Of a stretch of 64,000 nucleotides of DNA, positions 34,052 to 44,898 are shown one piece after another (the first letter of the stretch is position 1; each line of letters begins with the position of its first letter). Source of the DNA: Ornithinimicrobium flavum. GTDB lineage: Bacteria > Actinomycetota > Actinomycetes > Actinomycetales > Dermatophilaceae. The notes beneath the pieces are model-generated. The model was not told the DNA's origin. It saw only the letters and a list, made by a program, of their open reading frames with translations, and searched no databases. The stretch is taken from positions 2,294,001-2,358,000 of the forward strand of contig NZ_CP038213.1 in assembly GCF_004526345.1 (NCBI RefSeq). The letters run 5' to 3'. The position numbers and the translations under genes are program-made.

Positions 34052-35047
34052 TCACCGTCGAAGAGCCGGGGTGTCCACCGGAGCGTCCCAGCATCGCACC
34101 AGCTCGTCGTCGAGCCGCAGCAGGGTCAGGGAGCAGCCGGCCATGTCCAGGGAGGTCACGTAGCTCCCCACGAGGGACCGTGCGACGACGAGCCCCGCCG
34201 CCTGCACCAGCGGCACCACCTCGGCGAAGACGAGGTGGAGCTCGAGCAGCGGCGTCCCGCCGAAGCCGTTGACCAGGACCAGCACCGGCTCCCCCCGCGC
34301 CGGGGCCAGGTCGGCGAGGACCGGCTCGACCAGCAGGGCGGCGAGCTCCCGCGCGGGTGCCATCGGCACCCGGGCGCGGCCCGGCTCACCGTGGATGCCG
34401 ACCCCGACCTCGATCTCCTGCGGACCGAGGTTGATGGTGGGTCGCCCCGCCGCCGGCACGGTGCACGAGCTCAGGGCGATCCCCATCGACGCCGCCCGGG
34501 CGGCGGTCCGACGCCCGAGCTCGGCGCACCTGTGCAGGTCCGCCCCCTCCTCCGCGGCCGCCCCGACGATCTTCTCCACGAGCAGGGTCGCCGCCACCCC
34601 GCGGCGTCCGGCCGTCCAGGTGCTGTCCTCCACCGCGACGTCGTCGGCGACGAGCACCTGCTCCACCCGCACCCCGCTCTCGTGGGCGAGCTCCGCGGCC
34701 ATCTCGAAGTTGAGCACGTCGCCGGTGTAGTTCTTCACCACGTGCAGGACGCCGGCGCCGCCGTCGACGGCCGTGGTCGCGCCCAGGATCTGGTCGGGGA
34801 CCGGAGAGGTGAAGACCTCCCCGACGCAGGCGGCGGTGAGCATGCCGACCCCCACGAAGCCGGTGTGGAGCGGCTCGTGGCCCGCCCCGCCACCGGAGAC
34901 CACCCCCACCCGACCGGGGGCGGGCGCGTCGGCACGCAGCACGATCCGCCGCTCAAGGTCCACCCGCAACGACCGCGGATGGGCCAGGGCCAGGCCCCGC
35001 AGAGCCTCCCGGACCACGTCCTGCGGATCGTTGAGGAACTTCTTCAT
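34052..35047 (-). CDS. dhaK: Dihydroxyacetone kinase subunit DhaK
   Basis: This 331-residue substrate-binding subunit has VGVVSGGGAGHEPLHTGFVG, HVVKNYTGDVLNFEMAAELA and EVGVGIHGEPGRAR, whose histidine covalently binds dihydroxyacetone, then VLVNGFGGTPLLELHLVFAE. With DhaL and DhaM it converts dihydroxyacetone to dihydroxyacetone phosphate for glycolysis. It is the first gene of the dhaKLM operon. No DhaR/DhaS-like regulator is visible nearby. Confidence 0.9.
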   Translation of the reverse strand: MKKFLNDPQDVVREALRGLALAHPRSLRVDLERRIVLRADAPAPGRVGVVSGGGAGHEPLHTGFVGVGMLTAACVGEVFTSPVPDQILGATTAVDGGAGVLHVVKNYTGDVLNFEMAAELAHESGVRVEQVLVADDVAVEDSTWTAGRRGVAATLLVEKIVGAAAEEGADLHRCAELGRRTAARAASMGIALSSCTVPAAGRPTINLGPQEIEVGVGIHGEPGRARVPMAPARELAALLVEPVLADLAPARGEPVLVLVNGFGGTPLLELHLVFAEVVPLVQAAGLVVARSLVGSYVTSLDMAGCSLTLLRLDDELVRCWDAPVDTPALRR

Positions 35048-35117
35048 GCGCGTCACTCTCCCACGCCTCGCGGCCTCCGCACGGGGCTGCCGACCCCGGC
35101 GCCCGCGTCCCGCGGCC

Positions 35118-36041
35118 TCAGAAGCCGAGCCGGTCCAGGGCCTTGGGGTCGCGCTGCCAGTCCTTGGCCACCTTGACGTGCAGGTCGAGGTAGACCCGGT
35201 GCCCCAGCAGCCGCTCGATCCCCTCGCGCGCCTGGGCCCCGACGTCCCGCAGCCGCGAGCCGCCACGCCCGATGATGATGGCCTTCTGGCTGGGGCGCTC
35301 GACGTAGACGTTGACCCTGACGTCGGACAGCGGGTCGTGCTCGGGCCGGTCCTCGCGCGGCACGATCTCCTCGACCTGGACGGCCAGGCTGTGCGGCAGC
35401 TCGTCGCGCACCCCCTCCAGGGCGGCCTCCCGGACCAGCTCGGCGATCATGACCGTCGTCGGCTCGTCGCTGATCTGGTCGAGGGGGTAGAGCGGGGGCG
35501 ACTCCGGGAGATAGGAGGCCAGCAGGTCGGCCACCTCCTCCACCTGGTCGCCACGCACCGCGGAGCACGGGATGATCGCGTCCCAGTCGCCCAGCTGGTC
35601 GATGGCCACGAGGTGCTCGGCGAGCCGGTCACGGCTGACGGCGTCGGCCTTGGTCGCGATCGCCACCACCGGCACCCTGCGCACCCGGTGCAGGTCGACG
35701 AGGTCCTTGGCGATGTAGGTGTCCCCTGGGCCGACCCGCTGGTCGCTGGGCAGGCAGAAGCCGATGACGTCGACCGACAGCAGGGTGTCGCGCACGAGGT
35801 CGTTCAGCCGCTGCCCCAGCAGCGAGCGCGGCCGGTGCAGGCCGGGGGTGTCGACGAGGACCAGCTGGGCGGTCGGGGTCGTGCGGATCCCGCGGATCGC
35901 GTGCCGGGTCGTCTGCGGCTTGGAGGAGGTGATGGCCACCTTGCTCCCGACCAGGGCGTTGGTCAGGGTCGACTTGCCGGCGTTGGGTCGTCCCACCAGG
36001 GACGCGAAGCCGCTCCGGTATGTCGTCTGCTCAGCGGGCAC
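35118..36041 (-). CDS. era: GTPase Era
   Basis: This 307-residue GTPase has G1 GRPNAGKSTLTNALVG, G2 region KPQTTRHAIRGI, G3 VDTPGLHRPRSLLGQ, G4 ATKADAVS, and a C-terminal KH domain (RPSQKAIIIGRGGSRLRDVG). It helps 30S ribosome assembly by binding the 3' end of 16S rRNA. The GTG start overlaps the stop of the upstream CNNM-type gene by 11 bases; ybeY and phoH precede it, the standard phoH-ybeY-CNNM-era order. Confidence 0.95.
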   Translation of the reverse strand: MPAEQTTYRSGFASLVGRPNAGKSTLTNALVGSKVAITSSKPQTTRHAIRGIRTTPTAQLVLVDTPGLHRPRSLLGQRLNDLVRDTLLSVDVIGFCLPSDQRVGPGDTYIAKDLVDLHRVRRVPVVAIATKADAVSRDRLAEHLVAIDQLGDWDAIIPCSAVRGDQVEEVADLLASYLPESPPLYPLDQISDEPTTVMIAELVREAALEGVRDELPHSLAVQVEEIVPREDRPEHDPLSDVRVNVYVERPSQKAIIIGRGGSRLRDVGAQAREGIERLLGHRVYLDLHVKVAKDWQRDPKALDRLGF

Positions 36042-37406
36042 CGCTGCTCACCTCCTCCTCGGGGCCGCCGGCGACGGCAGCGCCGGCGTCCCCACGCTCG
36101 TCCTGACCCGACCGGTGGGCGGCCGGGTCCTCGTCCGACTCCTCGGGCAGGCGACGCACCAGGACGGTCGCCACCCGGCGTCGCCGCCCCGCCATCCGCT
36201 CGGCCGTGAGCTCGAGCCCGGCGACCTGCCCGACGGAGCCCTGGATCGGCACCATCCCGATGGCGGTGGCCAGGAGCCCGCCGACGGAGTCGACGTCCTC
36301 GGTCTCGATCGGCACCTCGAACATCTCGGCCAGGTCGTCCACCGGCATGCTCGCCGGGACGCGGGTGACCTCGGTGCCGTCGTCGGTGACGACCTGCTCG
36401 ACCTCGAGCTGCTCCCGGTCGTACTCGTCGGTGATCTCGCCGACGATCTCCTCGATGACGTCCTCCATGGTGATGATGCCGGCGGTCCCGCCGTACTCGT
36501 CGATGACGAGGGCGATCTGCTGGCGGCCCTGCTGCATCTCCCGCAGCAGCTCGCCGACGCGCTTCATCTCGGGAATGCGCTGGACCGGCCGCATGAGCTC
36601 GGTGACGGGCACCGAGCTCGCCGCGCTCCCCCTGCTGTTGACCGCCCGGGTGACGTCCTTGAAGTAGAGCACCCCCAGGACGTCGTCGGTGTCCTCCCCG
36701 ACGACCGGGATGCGGGAGAAGCCGGAGCGCAGGAACAGGCTCATGGCCTGACGCAGGACCTTCTCGGACTTGATCGTCACCAGGTCCGGCCGCGGCACCA
36801 TGACCTCGCGGGCCACGGTGTCCCCGAGCTCGAAGATGGAGTGGATCATCTCCCGCTCCCCCTCCTCGATCACGGCCGACTCACCCGCGAGGTCGACGAG
36901 GTCGCGCAGCTCGGCCTCCGTGGCGAACGGGCCGTCGGCATACCCCGGCCGGGCGTGACGGCGTTGCCGAAGAGGATGAGCAGCTTGGCGACCGGGCCGA
37001 GGAAGAGCCGCAGCAGCCGCACGACGGGAGCGGTGAGCAGGGCCACCTGCTCGCTGTGCTGCCGGCCCAGGGTGCGCGGCGAGACCCCGACGACGACGAA
37101 GGAGATGACGACCATGACCCCGATCGCGATGAGGGCGGTGCGCCAGTGGGAGTCGGTGAGGGTGTCGACGGCGACCGTGACGACGACGGCGGTGGCCGCC
37201 TCGGCGGCCACCCGCACGAAGGTGGCGACGGCCAGGTAGGGGGCGGGGTCGTGCGACATCCGGACCAGCGCCCTGGCACCGGGGCGCCCCTCGTCGAGCA
37301 GCTGCTCGGCGCGGTGCCGGCCCACGCGCTGCAGCGCGGTCTCGCCGGCGGACAGCAGGAAGGCGATCACCGTGGTGGTGATGGCGATGAGCACCAGGGT
37401 GATCAC
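36031..37406 (-). CDS. CNNM/CorC-type membrane protein with CBS pair (one frameshift)
   Basis: The protein has about 458 residues. The N-terminal DUF21 domain has four hydrophobic segments (TLVLIAITTTVIAFLLSAGE, ALIAIGVMVVISFVVVGVSP). A CBS pair follows (TVAREVMVPRPDLVTIKSEK, SGFSRIPVVGEDTDDVLGVL, QIALVIDEYGGTAGIITMED), then a C-terminal CorC_HlyC domain (VDSVGGLLATAIGMVPIQG). Such proteins are linked to magnesium/cobalt efflux. The frame switches near 36940, between GRG and YADG. The GTG overlaps the ybeY stop. Confidence 0.85.
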
Positions 37407-37903
37407 GTGCGACCGGCCTCCGGGGCGGCGGTGGTGCTGCGCCCACGCTGGGCCAGGAAGGTCAGCAGCAGGGTCCGCTGCAGGTCGAACATCTCCCGCT
37501 CCTCGGCCGGCTCCGCGTGGTCGAAGCCCAGCAGGTGCAGCAGGCCGTGGGTGGTGAGCAGCAGGAGCTCGTCACCGACCGCGTGGCCCGCGGCCAGCGC
37601 CTGGGTGCGCGCCACGGCCGGGCACAGCACGACGTCCCCCAGGACACCCTCGGCCGCCGGCCCGTCCTCCCGCCCCGGGCGCAGCTCGTCCATGGGGAAG
37701 CTCATCACGTCGGTCGGCCCCGGCAGGTCCATCCACTGCTCGTGCAGGGAGGCCATCGTGCCCTCGTCGACCAGGGTGATCGTCACCTCGGCCCGCGGGT
37801 GCACGCGCAGCTGCTCCAGGACGTGCCGGGCCAGGTCGACCAGCTCCTGCTCCGGGACGGGCGAGGGCACCTCACCGGACTCGTTGAGGACCTCGACGCT
37901 CAC
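37403..37903 (-). CDS. ybeY: Endoribonuclease YbeY (rRNA maturation factor)
   Basis: This 166-residue zinc enzyme has [26 protein letters not shown] and the metal motif [20 protein letters not shown] (three histidines). It takes part in 16S rRNA 3'-end maturation and ribosome quality control. The start GTG 37903 overlaps the phoH stop and the stop overlaps the CNNM-type gene start, so three genes are coupled. Confidence 0.95.
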   Translation of the reverse strand: MSVEVLNESGEVPSPVPEQELVDLARHVLEQLRVHPRAEVTITLVDEGTMASLHEQWMDLPGPTDVMSFPMDELRPGREDGPAAEGVLGDVVLCPAVARTQALAAGHAVGDELLLLTTHGLLHLLGFDHAEPAEEREMFDLQRTLLLTFLAQRGRSTTAAPEAGRT

Positions 37904-38974
37904 GGGGTCGGGGTCCCCTCACCCAGCCGGTCGACCTGGGGCCCTGGGCGGCGCCCGTCCGGGCGGGAGCGGCGGGGGCCGGTGTGCTGCCGTGCGTCAT
38001 AGCGGCCGTAGGCGTCGACGATGTCCCCGATGAGACGGTGACGGACGACGTCCTGGCTGGTGAGGCGGGCGAAGTGGATGTCCTCGACGCCGTCGAGGAT
38101 CTCCTGGACCACCTTGAGCCCGGACTGGACCCCGCCGGGGAGGTCGACCTGGGTCGTGTCGCCGGTGACGACCATCTTGGACCCGAAGCCGAGTCGGGTG
38201 AGGAACATCTTCATCTGCTCGGGCGAGGTGTTCTGCCCTCGTCCAGGATGATGAAGGCGTCGTTGAGGGTCCGTCCGCGCATGTAGGCCAGGGGTGCCAC
38301 CTCGATGGTGCCGGCCGCCATGAGCTTGGCCATCGACTCGGGTCCACCATGTCGTGCAGGGCGTCGTAAAGGGGCCGCAGGTAGGGGTCGATCTTGTCGG
38401 TGAGCGTGCCCGGCAGGAAGCCCAGCCGCTCCCCCGCCTCCACCGCGGGCCGGGTCAGGATGATCCTGTTGACCTGCTTGGCCTGCAGCGCCGCGACGGC
38501 CTTCGCCATCGCGAGGTAGGTCTTGCCGGTGCCGGCCGGGCCCAGCCCGAAGACGATGGTGTGGGCGTCGATGGCATCGACGTAGTGCTTCTGGTTCAGC
38601 GTCTTGGGCCGGATGGTGCGGCCCCGGTTGGAGACGATGTTCATCGTCAGCACGTCGGCCGGGCGGTCCGCGCTGGCGGCCCGCAGCATGCCGATGCTGC
38701 GCTCCACGGCGTCGCGGTTGAGGGGCTGGCCCCGCCCGACGATCGCGAGCAGTTCGTCGACCAGGCGCTCCACGAGGGCCAGCTCGGCGGAGTCGCCGAC
38801 GAGCCGGAACTCGTTGCCCCGCACGTGCACGTCCACCTGGGGGAAGGCCCGCTCCATCGTGCGCAGCAACTCGTCCCCGGGGCCGAGCAGGGAGACCATC
38901 GGCACGTCGTCGGGCACGACGACGGTGTGGGTGGGGCGTGGACGGCTGGATCGCTCGGTGTCGGGCTGCGTCAT
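37900..38974 (-). CDS. phoH: PhoH family ATPase (two frameshifts)
   Basis: The protein has about 357 residues: an N-terminal KH-like segment, [20 protein letters not shown], Walker [35 protein letters not shown], then after frame switches near 38342 and 38236 the Walker B region and [20 protein letters not shown] and [15 protein letters not shown]. Both switches lie in conserved motifs where one base restores the family sequence, so they are probably sequence errors. ATG 38974 follows TAGACT by ten bases. PhoH-type ATPases of this operon are linked to RNA or ribosome metabolism. Confidence 0.85.
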
Positions 38975-38987
38975 GAGGGCACCCAGT

Positions 38988-40320
38988 CTACGGCGTGCGG
39001 GCCCGCCGGCGCTGACGACCGACAGGGCGCCGACCCCGACCGCGACCGCGAGCGTGCCCACGAACGCGGTGTGGGGGGCGGCGGTGTAGGTCAGCCCGAA
39101 GACCACCCCCACGTGACGGCGAGCGCGAAGGCGCTCGTGAGTGCCTCACCGACCTGGAGGGAGGAGGAGTTCTTCCCGATCTCCGCCGGGGGCGAGAGGC
39201 GCATCGTCAGCAGCGAGGTCGTGGGGTAGGCCAGACCGACCCCCAGCGTGGCCAGGCCGTAGATCCCGATGATCACCCACCCGGGCCAGGACGCCCAGAC
39301 GGCGAGGGCGAGGACGCCCATGAGCCCGGTGTAGAGGAGCACGCCGGTGAGCATGACGTGGTACCGGTCCGTGCCGGGGCCGAGCCTGCCCTGCACGAAG
39401 GAGCCCAGGGCCCACGCGACCGACGCGGCGGCCAGGACGGCTCCCGCCCCGGCCGGCGTGTAGGCGTACTGGTCCTGCAGCATGAGGGGCAGGTAGGCCT
39501 CCGCGGCCACGAAGGACCCGCCCACCGTGGCGCGGACGCCCACGACCGAGGGCAGCCCCCGGCCCAGGGTGAGGGTGCCCGGGGGGAGCAGTCGCCAGGC
39601 GGCCAGCGCCAGGACGGCCAGGACGACCGGGCCCACCACCCACTCGATCCCGTCGATGCGCTCGCCGGACAGGTTGAGCAGGCCGACGGCCGCGGCCGCC
39701 AGGACCGCCCAGCCGATCGTCGCCGGCCGCAGGTAGGGCGCGTCCGAGCTCGGGCGGGTGCCCCGCAGGGCCGGGCGCAGCACCGCCATTGCCACCACCA
39801 CCAGCGGTGGCACGGACAGGAAGACCCACCGCCAGGAGAGGTACTCGACGACGGCGCCGGTGAACAACGGACCCACCAGGCCGGGCACGACCCAGGCCGC
39901 GGCGAGCAGGGAGAAGACGAAGGGTCGTCGCTCGTCCGGCACCAGCTGGGCGATGACCACGTAGAGGGCCACGGTCGCCAGACCGCTCCCCAGCCCCTGC
40001 AGGGCCCGGCCACCGACGAAGACCTCCATGGTGGGCGACAGCCCGGCCACGACCAGGCCCCGGCGAAGGCGAGGGTCCCGGCCTGCACCACGGGGCGTGG
40101 CCCGGCGCGGTCCGACCACCACCCGCCCACGACCATCCCGACGACGCTGGCCGCGACGGTGGCGCCGAAGGCCATGTTGTAGAGCGCGAAACCGTCCAGG
40201 GCGGACGCCACGGTGGGCATGGCGGCCCCGACCGCGATGTACTCCAGGGCGAAGAGCGCGATGAGCGCGGTGGCGCCGGCGGCGGTGGGCGCGCAGCGTC
40301 GGCTCGGGCCTCACCGCCAC
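38988..40320 (-). pseudogene. MFS transporter (EmrB-like), frameshifted as read
   Basis: The pieces assemble to about 440 residues of an MFS permease: TALIALFALEYIAVGAAMPT, LYNMAFGATVAASVVGMVVG, GWWSDRAGPRP (motif A), GGRALQGLGSGLATVALYVV, RWVFLSVPPLVVVAMAVLRP and IYGLATLGVGLAYPTTSLLT. The likely start is GTG 40320, overlapping the rsmE stop; the likely stop is TAG at 38988. Frame switches occur near 40270, 40060 and 39108, and one more is needed before the stop because the final frame otherwise runs into phoH. Sequence error is favoured given the pattern elsewhere, but decay is possible. The substrate is unknown. Confidence 0.7.
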
Positions 40321-41060
40321 CTGCTGCGGGCGTTGAGCACGGCCAGGGCGGCCGGCCCGGCGGTGGAGGTGCGCAGCACCGTGGTGCCCAACCGGACGGC
40401 CCGGGCCCCGGCGCCGGTCAGCGCCTCCAGCTCCTGCGGTGAGACGCCGCCCTCGGGACCGACGACCAGGAGCACCTCGCCGGACGTCGGGAGCTCCACG
40501 GCACCCAGCGCCTCGGCTGCCTCCTCGTGCAGGACCAGGGCGAGCGTCGCGTCCCGCACCCGGTGCAGGAGGTGCTGCCGCGAGGCCAGGTCGGCCACCA
40601 CCGGCACCCGGGCCCGGCGGGACTGCTTGGTCGCTGCGGCGACGGTCTGCTCCCACCGACGGCGCGCCTTCTCCGCGCGCTCCTCGCGCCACCGGACGAT
40701 CGACCGGTCGGCCTGCCAGGGGACGATCTCGTCGACGTCGAGCTCGGTCGCCGCCTCCAGGGCCAGGAGGTCGCGGTCGCCCTTGGCCAGGGCCTGGACG
40801 AGCACCCACCGGGGCGAGTGCTCGGGCACGTCCTCGACCGCGTCCACGGCCAGGTCCAGGACGCTCCTGCCTGCCGCGGTGACGGTGCATCGCGCCAGCC
40901 GGCCGGCACCGTCGGAGATCAGGACCGGCTCGCCCGGTCCCAGCCGCTGGACGTCGGCGGCGTGCCGGCCCTCCGGGCCCTCGAGCCGATAGGCCGCCGG
41001 ACCGGGGCCCGCCGCATCCCCCAGCGCCCCGAGGGGCACCAGGAAGAGGGGTGCCGTCAC
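40311..41060 (-). CDS. rsmE: 16S rRNA (uracil-1498-N3)-methyltransferase RsmE
   Basis: This 249-residue SPOUT methyltransferase has the N-terminal PUA-like domain (EGPEGRHAADVQRLGPGEPV), ALAKGDRDLLALEAATELDV, IVPWQADRSIV and the knot motif LLVVGPEGGVSPQELEALT with RLGTTVLRTSTAGPAALAVL. It methylates U1498 in the decoding centre. The GTG at 41060 lies one base after the dnaJ stop, so hrcA-dnaJ-rsmE form one operon. Confidence 0.95.
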   Translation of the reverse strand: MTAPLFLVPLGALGDAAGPGPAAYRLEGPEGRHAADVQRLGPGEPVLISDGAGRLARCTVTAAGRSVLDLAVDAVEDVPEHSPRWVLVQALAKGDRDLLALEAATELDVDEIVPWQADRSIVRWREERAEKARRRWEQTVAAATKQSRRARVPVVADLASRQHLLHRVRDATLALVLHEEAAEALGAVELPTSGEVLLVVGPEGGVSPQELEALTGAGARAVRLGTTVLRTSTAGPAALAVLNARSRWR

Positions 41061-41061
41061 C

Positions 41062-42186
41062 TCATCGGCCCCGCAGCGCGTCCCAGAGCTTGCTGCCCCG
41101 GCGGCCGTGGGCGGCGCCGGCCATGCGACCGGTCGGACGCGACTCGCCACGGAGCTCGGCCAGCTGGGACATCAGCTCGCGCTGCTCGTCGGTGAGGGCG
41201 GTCGGCACCTTGACGTCGAGGTGGAGGATCACGTCGCCCCGACCCTCCTGCCGCAGGTGGGTGACGCCCTGGCCGCGCAGGGTGATCGTCTCCCCCGGCT
41301 GGGTGCCCGGGGGGAGCTCGACCTCGCTGCCGCCGTCGAGGGTCTCGACGGGCAGGGTGGCCCCGAGGGCCGCGGCCGTCATCGGCACCTCGAGGGTCGC
41401 GTGCAGGTCGTCACCGCGCCGGGTGAAGGTCTCGTGGGGCTCGACGGCGATCTCGACGTAGAGGTCCCCCGGCTCACCGCCGTAGGGCCCGACCTCGCCC
41501 TCGCCCCCGAGCTGGATCCGGGTGCCGGAGTCGACCCCGGCCGGCACCCTCAGGGTCAGGTCGCGGCGGGTCCGCACACGCCCCTCGCCCGAGCAGTCGA
41601 AGCAGGGGTGCTCGATGACGTCGCCGTAGCCCCGGCACGCCTGGCACGGACGGGAGGTCATGACCTGGCCCAGGAAGGAGCGCTGCACCTGCTGCACCTC
41701 GCCCCGCCCGCTGCAGACCTGGCAGGTCCGGGTGCCCGAGCCTGGCTGCGCGCCGGCGCCCGAGCAGGTGGTGCACAGCACCGCGGTGTCGATGTGGAGG
41801 GTCTCCTCGCCGCCGAAGACGGCGGTCGCGAGGTCGATGTCCAGCCGGACGAGGGCGTCGTGGCCGCGCTGGACCCGCGAGCGCGGCCCCCGAGCGCCGG
41901 CGGCCGTCCCGCCGAAGAAGGCGTCCATGATGTCGCTGAAGGTGAAGCCCTGGCCGAAGCCGCCCGTCGCCCCGCCGTAGGGGTCCTGCCCCCGGTCGAA
42001 GGCGGCCCGCTTGGCGGCGTCCCCGAGCACGTCGTAGGCCTGGCTGACCCGCTTGAACTCGGCCTCGGCGTCGGCACCGGGGTTGACGTCGGGGTGGAGC
42101 TGGCGGGCCTTCTTGCGGTAGGCCTTCTTGATCTCCTCGGCGGTGGCCTCGCGGGAGACCCCGAGATCGGCGTAGTAGTCGTTCAC
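41062..42186 (-). CDS. dnaJ: Chaperone DnaJ
   Basis: This 374-residue co-chaperone has the J domain (YYADLGVSREATAEEIKKAY, HPDVNPG), a Gly/Phe region (GGATGGFGQGFTFSDIMDAF), four CxxCxGxG zinc repeats (CTTCSGAG, CQVCSGRG, CQACRGYG, CFDCSGEG) and a C-terminal substrate domain. It stimulates DnaK ATPase. It follows hrcA in an operon that should be under CIRCE/HrcA control, so this is the DnaJ2-type copy. Confidence 0.95.
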   Translation of the reverse strand: MNDYYADLGVSREATAEEIKKAYRKKARQLHPDVNPGADAEAEFKRVSQAYDVLGDAAKRAAFDRGQDPYGGATGGFGQGFTFSDIMDAFFGGTAAGARGPRSRVQRGHDALVRLDIDLATAVFGGEETLHIDTAVLCTTCSGAGAQPGSGTRTCQVCSGRGEVQQVQRSFLGQVMTSRPCQACRGYGDVIEHPCFDCSGEGRVRTRRDLTLRVPAGVDSGTRIQLGGEGEVGPYGGEPGDLYVEIAVEPHETFTRRGDDLHATLEVPMTAAALGATLPVETLDGGSEVELPPGTQPGETITLRGQGVTHLRQEGRGDVILHLDVKVPTALTDEQRELMSQLAELRGESRPTGRMAGAAHGRRGSKLWDALRGR

Positions 42187-42272
42187 AGCGTGAGGCGTCC
42201 TTGGTGGTGGCGGGTCGGATGGGCTCTGGGATGGCTAACGGGCGAGGGCGCTCGGGTATGCCGTGAGATCGC

Positions 42273-43292
42273 TCACCCGTCGAGGATCTCGGCCACGTAG
42301 TGGGCGACGGCGCGCACCGTGGCCATGGCCTGCGGGTAGTCCATGCGGGTCGGGCCGACGACCCCCAGACCGCCGGCCGAGCCGTAGGTCGTGGCGATCA
42401 CCGACGTGGTCCGCAGCGGCTCGTAGGGGTTCTCCGCCCCGATCGAGACGGCGAGGCCGTCGCCGTCCCCGAGGGACGCCATACCTCCCAGGAGCTTGAG
42501 GAGCACCACGTGCTCCTCAAGCGCCTCGAGGACCTGGGACAGGGAGGTCGGGAAGTCGCTGCCGACCCGGGCGAGGTTGGCCGTGCCGGCCAGCACCACG
42601 CGCTCCTCGGTCTGCTCCTCGGCGGCGGCAGCGAGCGCCCGGGCCACGGTGGTGGCGACGACCCGGTCCTCCGGGGCGACCCGGTCTGCCACGCCCGCGA
42701 GCCGGGCCGCGACGGCGGGCAGCGCCTCACCCGCGGCCAGCTCGTTGATCAGGGTGCGCAGGTGCGCGACCAGCTCGGGATGGTCGGTCACGTCGCGGCC
42801 GACCTCCACCACCCGCTGCTCGACCCGCCCGGTGTTGACGATGAGGACGATCATCAGCCGAGGGCCGCCGATGGGCACCAGCTCCACGTGGCGGACGGTG
42901 GAGCGTGACAGGGAGGGGTACTGCATCACCGCGACCTGGTGGGTCAGGCTGGACAGCAGCCGGGTCGTGCGGGCCACCACGTCGTCCAGGTCCACTGCGC
43001 CGTCGAGGAAACGGGCGATCGCCGCACGCTCGGCGCGGCTCATGGGCTTGACCTCGGAGAGCCGGTCCACGAACAGGCGGTAGCCGGCGTCGGTCGGGAT
43101 GCGGCCGGCGCTGGTGTGCGGGGCGCTGATCAACCCCTCCTCCTCCAGCGCGGCCATGTCGTTGCGGACCGTGGCCGCCGAGACACCCAGCTGGTGCCGC
43201 TCGAGCAGCGCCTTGGACCCGACCGGCTCGGAGCTGCGGACGTAGTCCTGCACGATCGCGCGCAGCACCTCCAGACGTCGACCTTCGCTCAT
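42273..43292 (-). CDS. hrcA: Heat-inducible transcription repressor HrcA
   Basis: This 339-residue repressor has the N-terminal winged helix ([40 protein letters not shown]) and [20 protein letters not shown], then the GAF-like domain and closing [20 protein letters not shown]. HrcA binds CIRCE and, with GroEL, shuts off chaperone genes. ATG 43292 is chosen; an in-frame GTG at 43304 is an alternative. The CIRCE site at 43369-43395 implies autoregulation. The open frame continues far upstream but is not coding there. Confidence 0.95.
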   Translation of the reverse strand: MSEGRRLEVLRAIVQDYVRSSEPVGSKALLERHQLGVSAATVRNDMAALEEEGLISAPHTSAGRIPTDAGYRLFVDRLSEVKPMSRAERAAIARFLDGAVDLDDVVARTTRLLSSLTHQVAVMQYPSLSRSTVRHVELVPIGGPRLMIVLIVNTGRVEQRVVEVGRDVTDHPELVAHLRTLINELAAGEALPAVAARLAGVADRVAPEDRVVATTVARALAAAAEEQTEERVVLAGTANLARVGSDFPTSLSQVLEALEEHVVLLKLLGGMASLGDGDGLAVSIGAENPYEPLRTTSVIATTYGSAGGLGVVGPTRMDYPQAMATVRAVAHYVAEILDG

Positions 43293-43368
43293 CCCCTCGC
43301 TCACCTCCGGACCTGGGATCGTCGTCGGGACGGACCGGGGCCGGGCGGCGCGGACCTCGCGGCGCACC

Positions 43369-43395
43369 CTGGCACTCCCGGGCACCGAGTGCCAG
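43369..43395. promoter_or_regulatory. CIRCE operator for the hrcA-dnaJ operon
   Basis: CTGGCACTC-N9-GAGTGCCAG is a perfect nine-base inverted repeat with the exact CIRCE spacing. It directly abuts TAGACT (43399-43394, minus strand), a -10 element, so bound HrcA would sit on the transcription start. It lies about 77 bases before hrcA. Confidence 0.95.
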
Positions 43396-43454
43396 TCTAC
43401 GTGGTCGGCGGCGGCAGGTGCAGATCTGCGGCGCCCCCCTCCTACGATGGGCGC

Positions 43455-44861
43455 ATGAGCGAGGTGCGAATCGAGTCGGACAGCATGGGCGAGGTCGAGG
43501 TCCCGACGGACCGGTACTGGGGGGCGCAGACCCAGCGCAGCATCCAGAACTTCCCGATCGGCCGCGACACCTTCGTCTGGGGGCGGCCCGTCATCAAGGC
43601 GCTCGGCATCCTCAAGAAGGGGGCGGCGCAGGCGAACGCCGAGCTGGGCGAGCTGCCGCAGGACGTGGCCGACCTCATCGTGCGGGCCGCCGACGAGGTG
43701 ATCGCCGGCGACCTGGACGACCACTTCCCCCTCGTGGTCTTCCAGACCGGGTCGGGCACCCAGAGCAACATGAACACCAACGAGGTGATCTCCAACCGCG
43801 CGATCGAGCTGGCCGGCGGGACGATGGGCAGCAAGACGCCCGTTCACCCCAACGACCACGTCAACCGCGGGCAGAGCAGCAACGACACCTTCCCGACGGC
43901 CATGCACATCGCCGTGCTGCTGGAGCTGCGCGACCGGCTCGAGGGGGACGTCGCGCTCCTGCGCGACACGCTGGCCGCCAAGGCGGAGGACTACGCCGAC
44001 GTCGTCAAGGTCGGGCGGACCCACCTGCAGGACGCGACCCCGATCACGCTGGGGCAGGAGATCGGTGGCTGGGTGGCCCAGATCGACTACGCCATGGCGC
44101 AGGTGCGTCACGCCGGCCAGGGGCTGACCGAGCTGGCGATCGGCGGCACCGCCGTCGGCACCGGCCTCAACGCCCACCCCCGCTTCGGCGACCTGGCCGC
44201 GCGGCGGATGGGCGAGGAGGCGGGCCTGGAGCTGACCTCCGCGGCCAACAAGTTCGCCGCCCTGTCCGCGCACGACGCGCTGGTGCAGACCTCTGCGGCG
44301 CTGCGCACCCTCGCCGGGGCGCTGATGAAGATGGCGAACGACGTCCGCTGGCTCGCCTCCGGTCCGCGCAACGGGATCGGCGAGCTGGTCATCCCGGAGA
44401 ACGAGCCGGGGTCGAGCATCATGCCCGGCAAGGTCAACCCGACCCAGGCCGAGGCGCTCACCATGGTCGCCACCCGGGTCTTCGGCAACGACGCGACCGT
44501 CGCCTTCGCCGGGACCCAGGGCAACTTCCAGCTCAACGTCTACAAGCCCGTCATGGTCCATGCCGTGCTGGAGAGCATCCGGCTGCTGGGGGACGCGAGC
44601 CGCGCCTTCAACGACGGGTGCGCCGTGGGTCTGGAGCCCAACACCGAGCGGATCGAGGCCAACCTGGCCAGCAACCTCATGCAGGTCACGGCCCTCAACC
44701 CGCACATCGGCTACGACAAGGCAGCCGCGATCGCCAAGAAGGCCCACAAGGAGGGCACCACCCTGCGCGAGGCGGCCCTGGCCAGCGGGGACGTGACCGG
44801 GGAGCAGTTCGACGCCTGGGTGGTGCCGGCCGACATGACCGGGCCGCGCGGGCGAGCCTGA
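43455..44861 (+). CDS. fumC: Fumarate hydratase class II
   Basis: This 468-residue oxygen-stable enzyme of the TCA cycle interconverts fumarate and malate. It has [57 protein letters not shown] (catalytic His region), [17 protein letters not shown] and the superfamily signature [16 protein letters not shown]. The ATG is six bases after TACGAT (43443-43448), so it is leaderless. It is divergent from hrcA with the CIRCE site between them. Confidence 0.95.
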   Translation: MSEVRIESDSMGEVEVPTDRYWGAQTQRSIQNFPIGRDTFVWGRPVIKALGILKKGAAQANAELGELPQDVADLIVRAADEVIAGDLDDHFPLVVFQTGSGTQSNMNTNEVISNRAIELAGGTMGSKTPVHPNDHVNRGQSSNDTFPTAMHIAVLLELRDRLEGDVALLRDTLAAKAEDYADVVKVGRTHLQDATPITLGQEIGGWVAQIDYAMAQVRHAGQGLTELAIGGTAVGTGLNAHPRFGDLAARRMGEEAGLELTSAANKFAALSAHDALVQTSAALRTLAGALMKMANDVRWLASGPRNGIGELVIPENEPGSSIMPGKVNPTQAEALTMVATRVFGNDATVAFAGTQGNFQLNVYKPVMVHAVLESIRLLGDASRAFNDGCAVGLEPNTERIEANLASNLMQVTALNPHIGYDKAAAIAKKAHKEGTTLREAALASGDVTGEQFDAWVVPADMTGPRGRA

Positions 44862-44898
44862 CCGCTGCCGGCGCCCGCACCGCATACCGTCGCCTGCT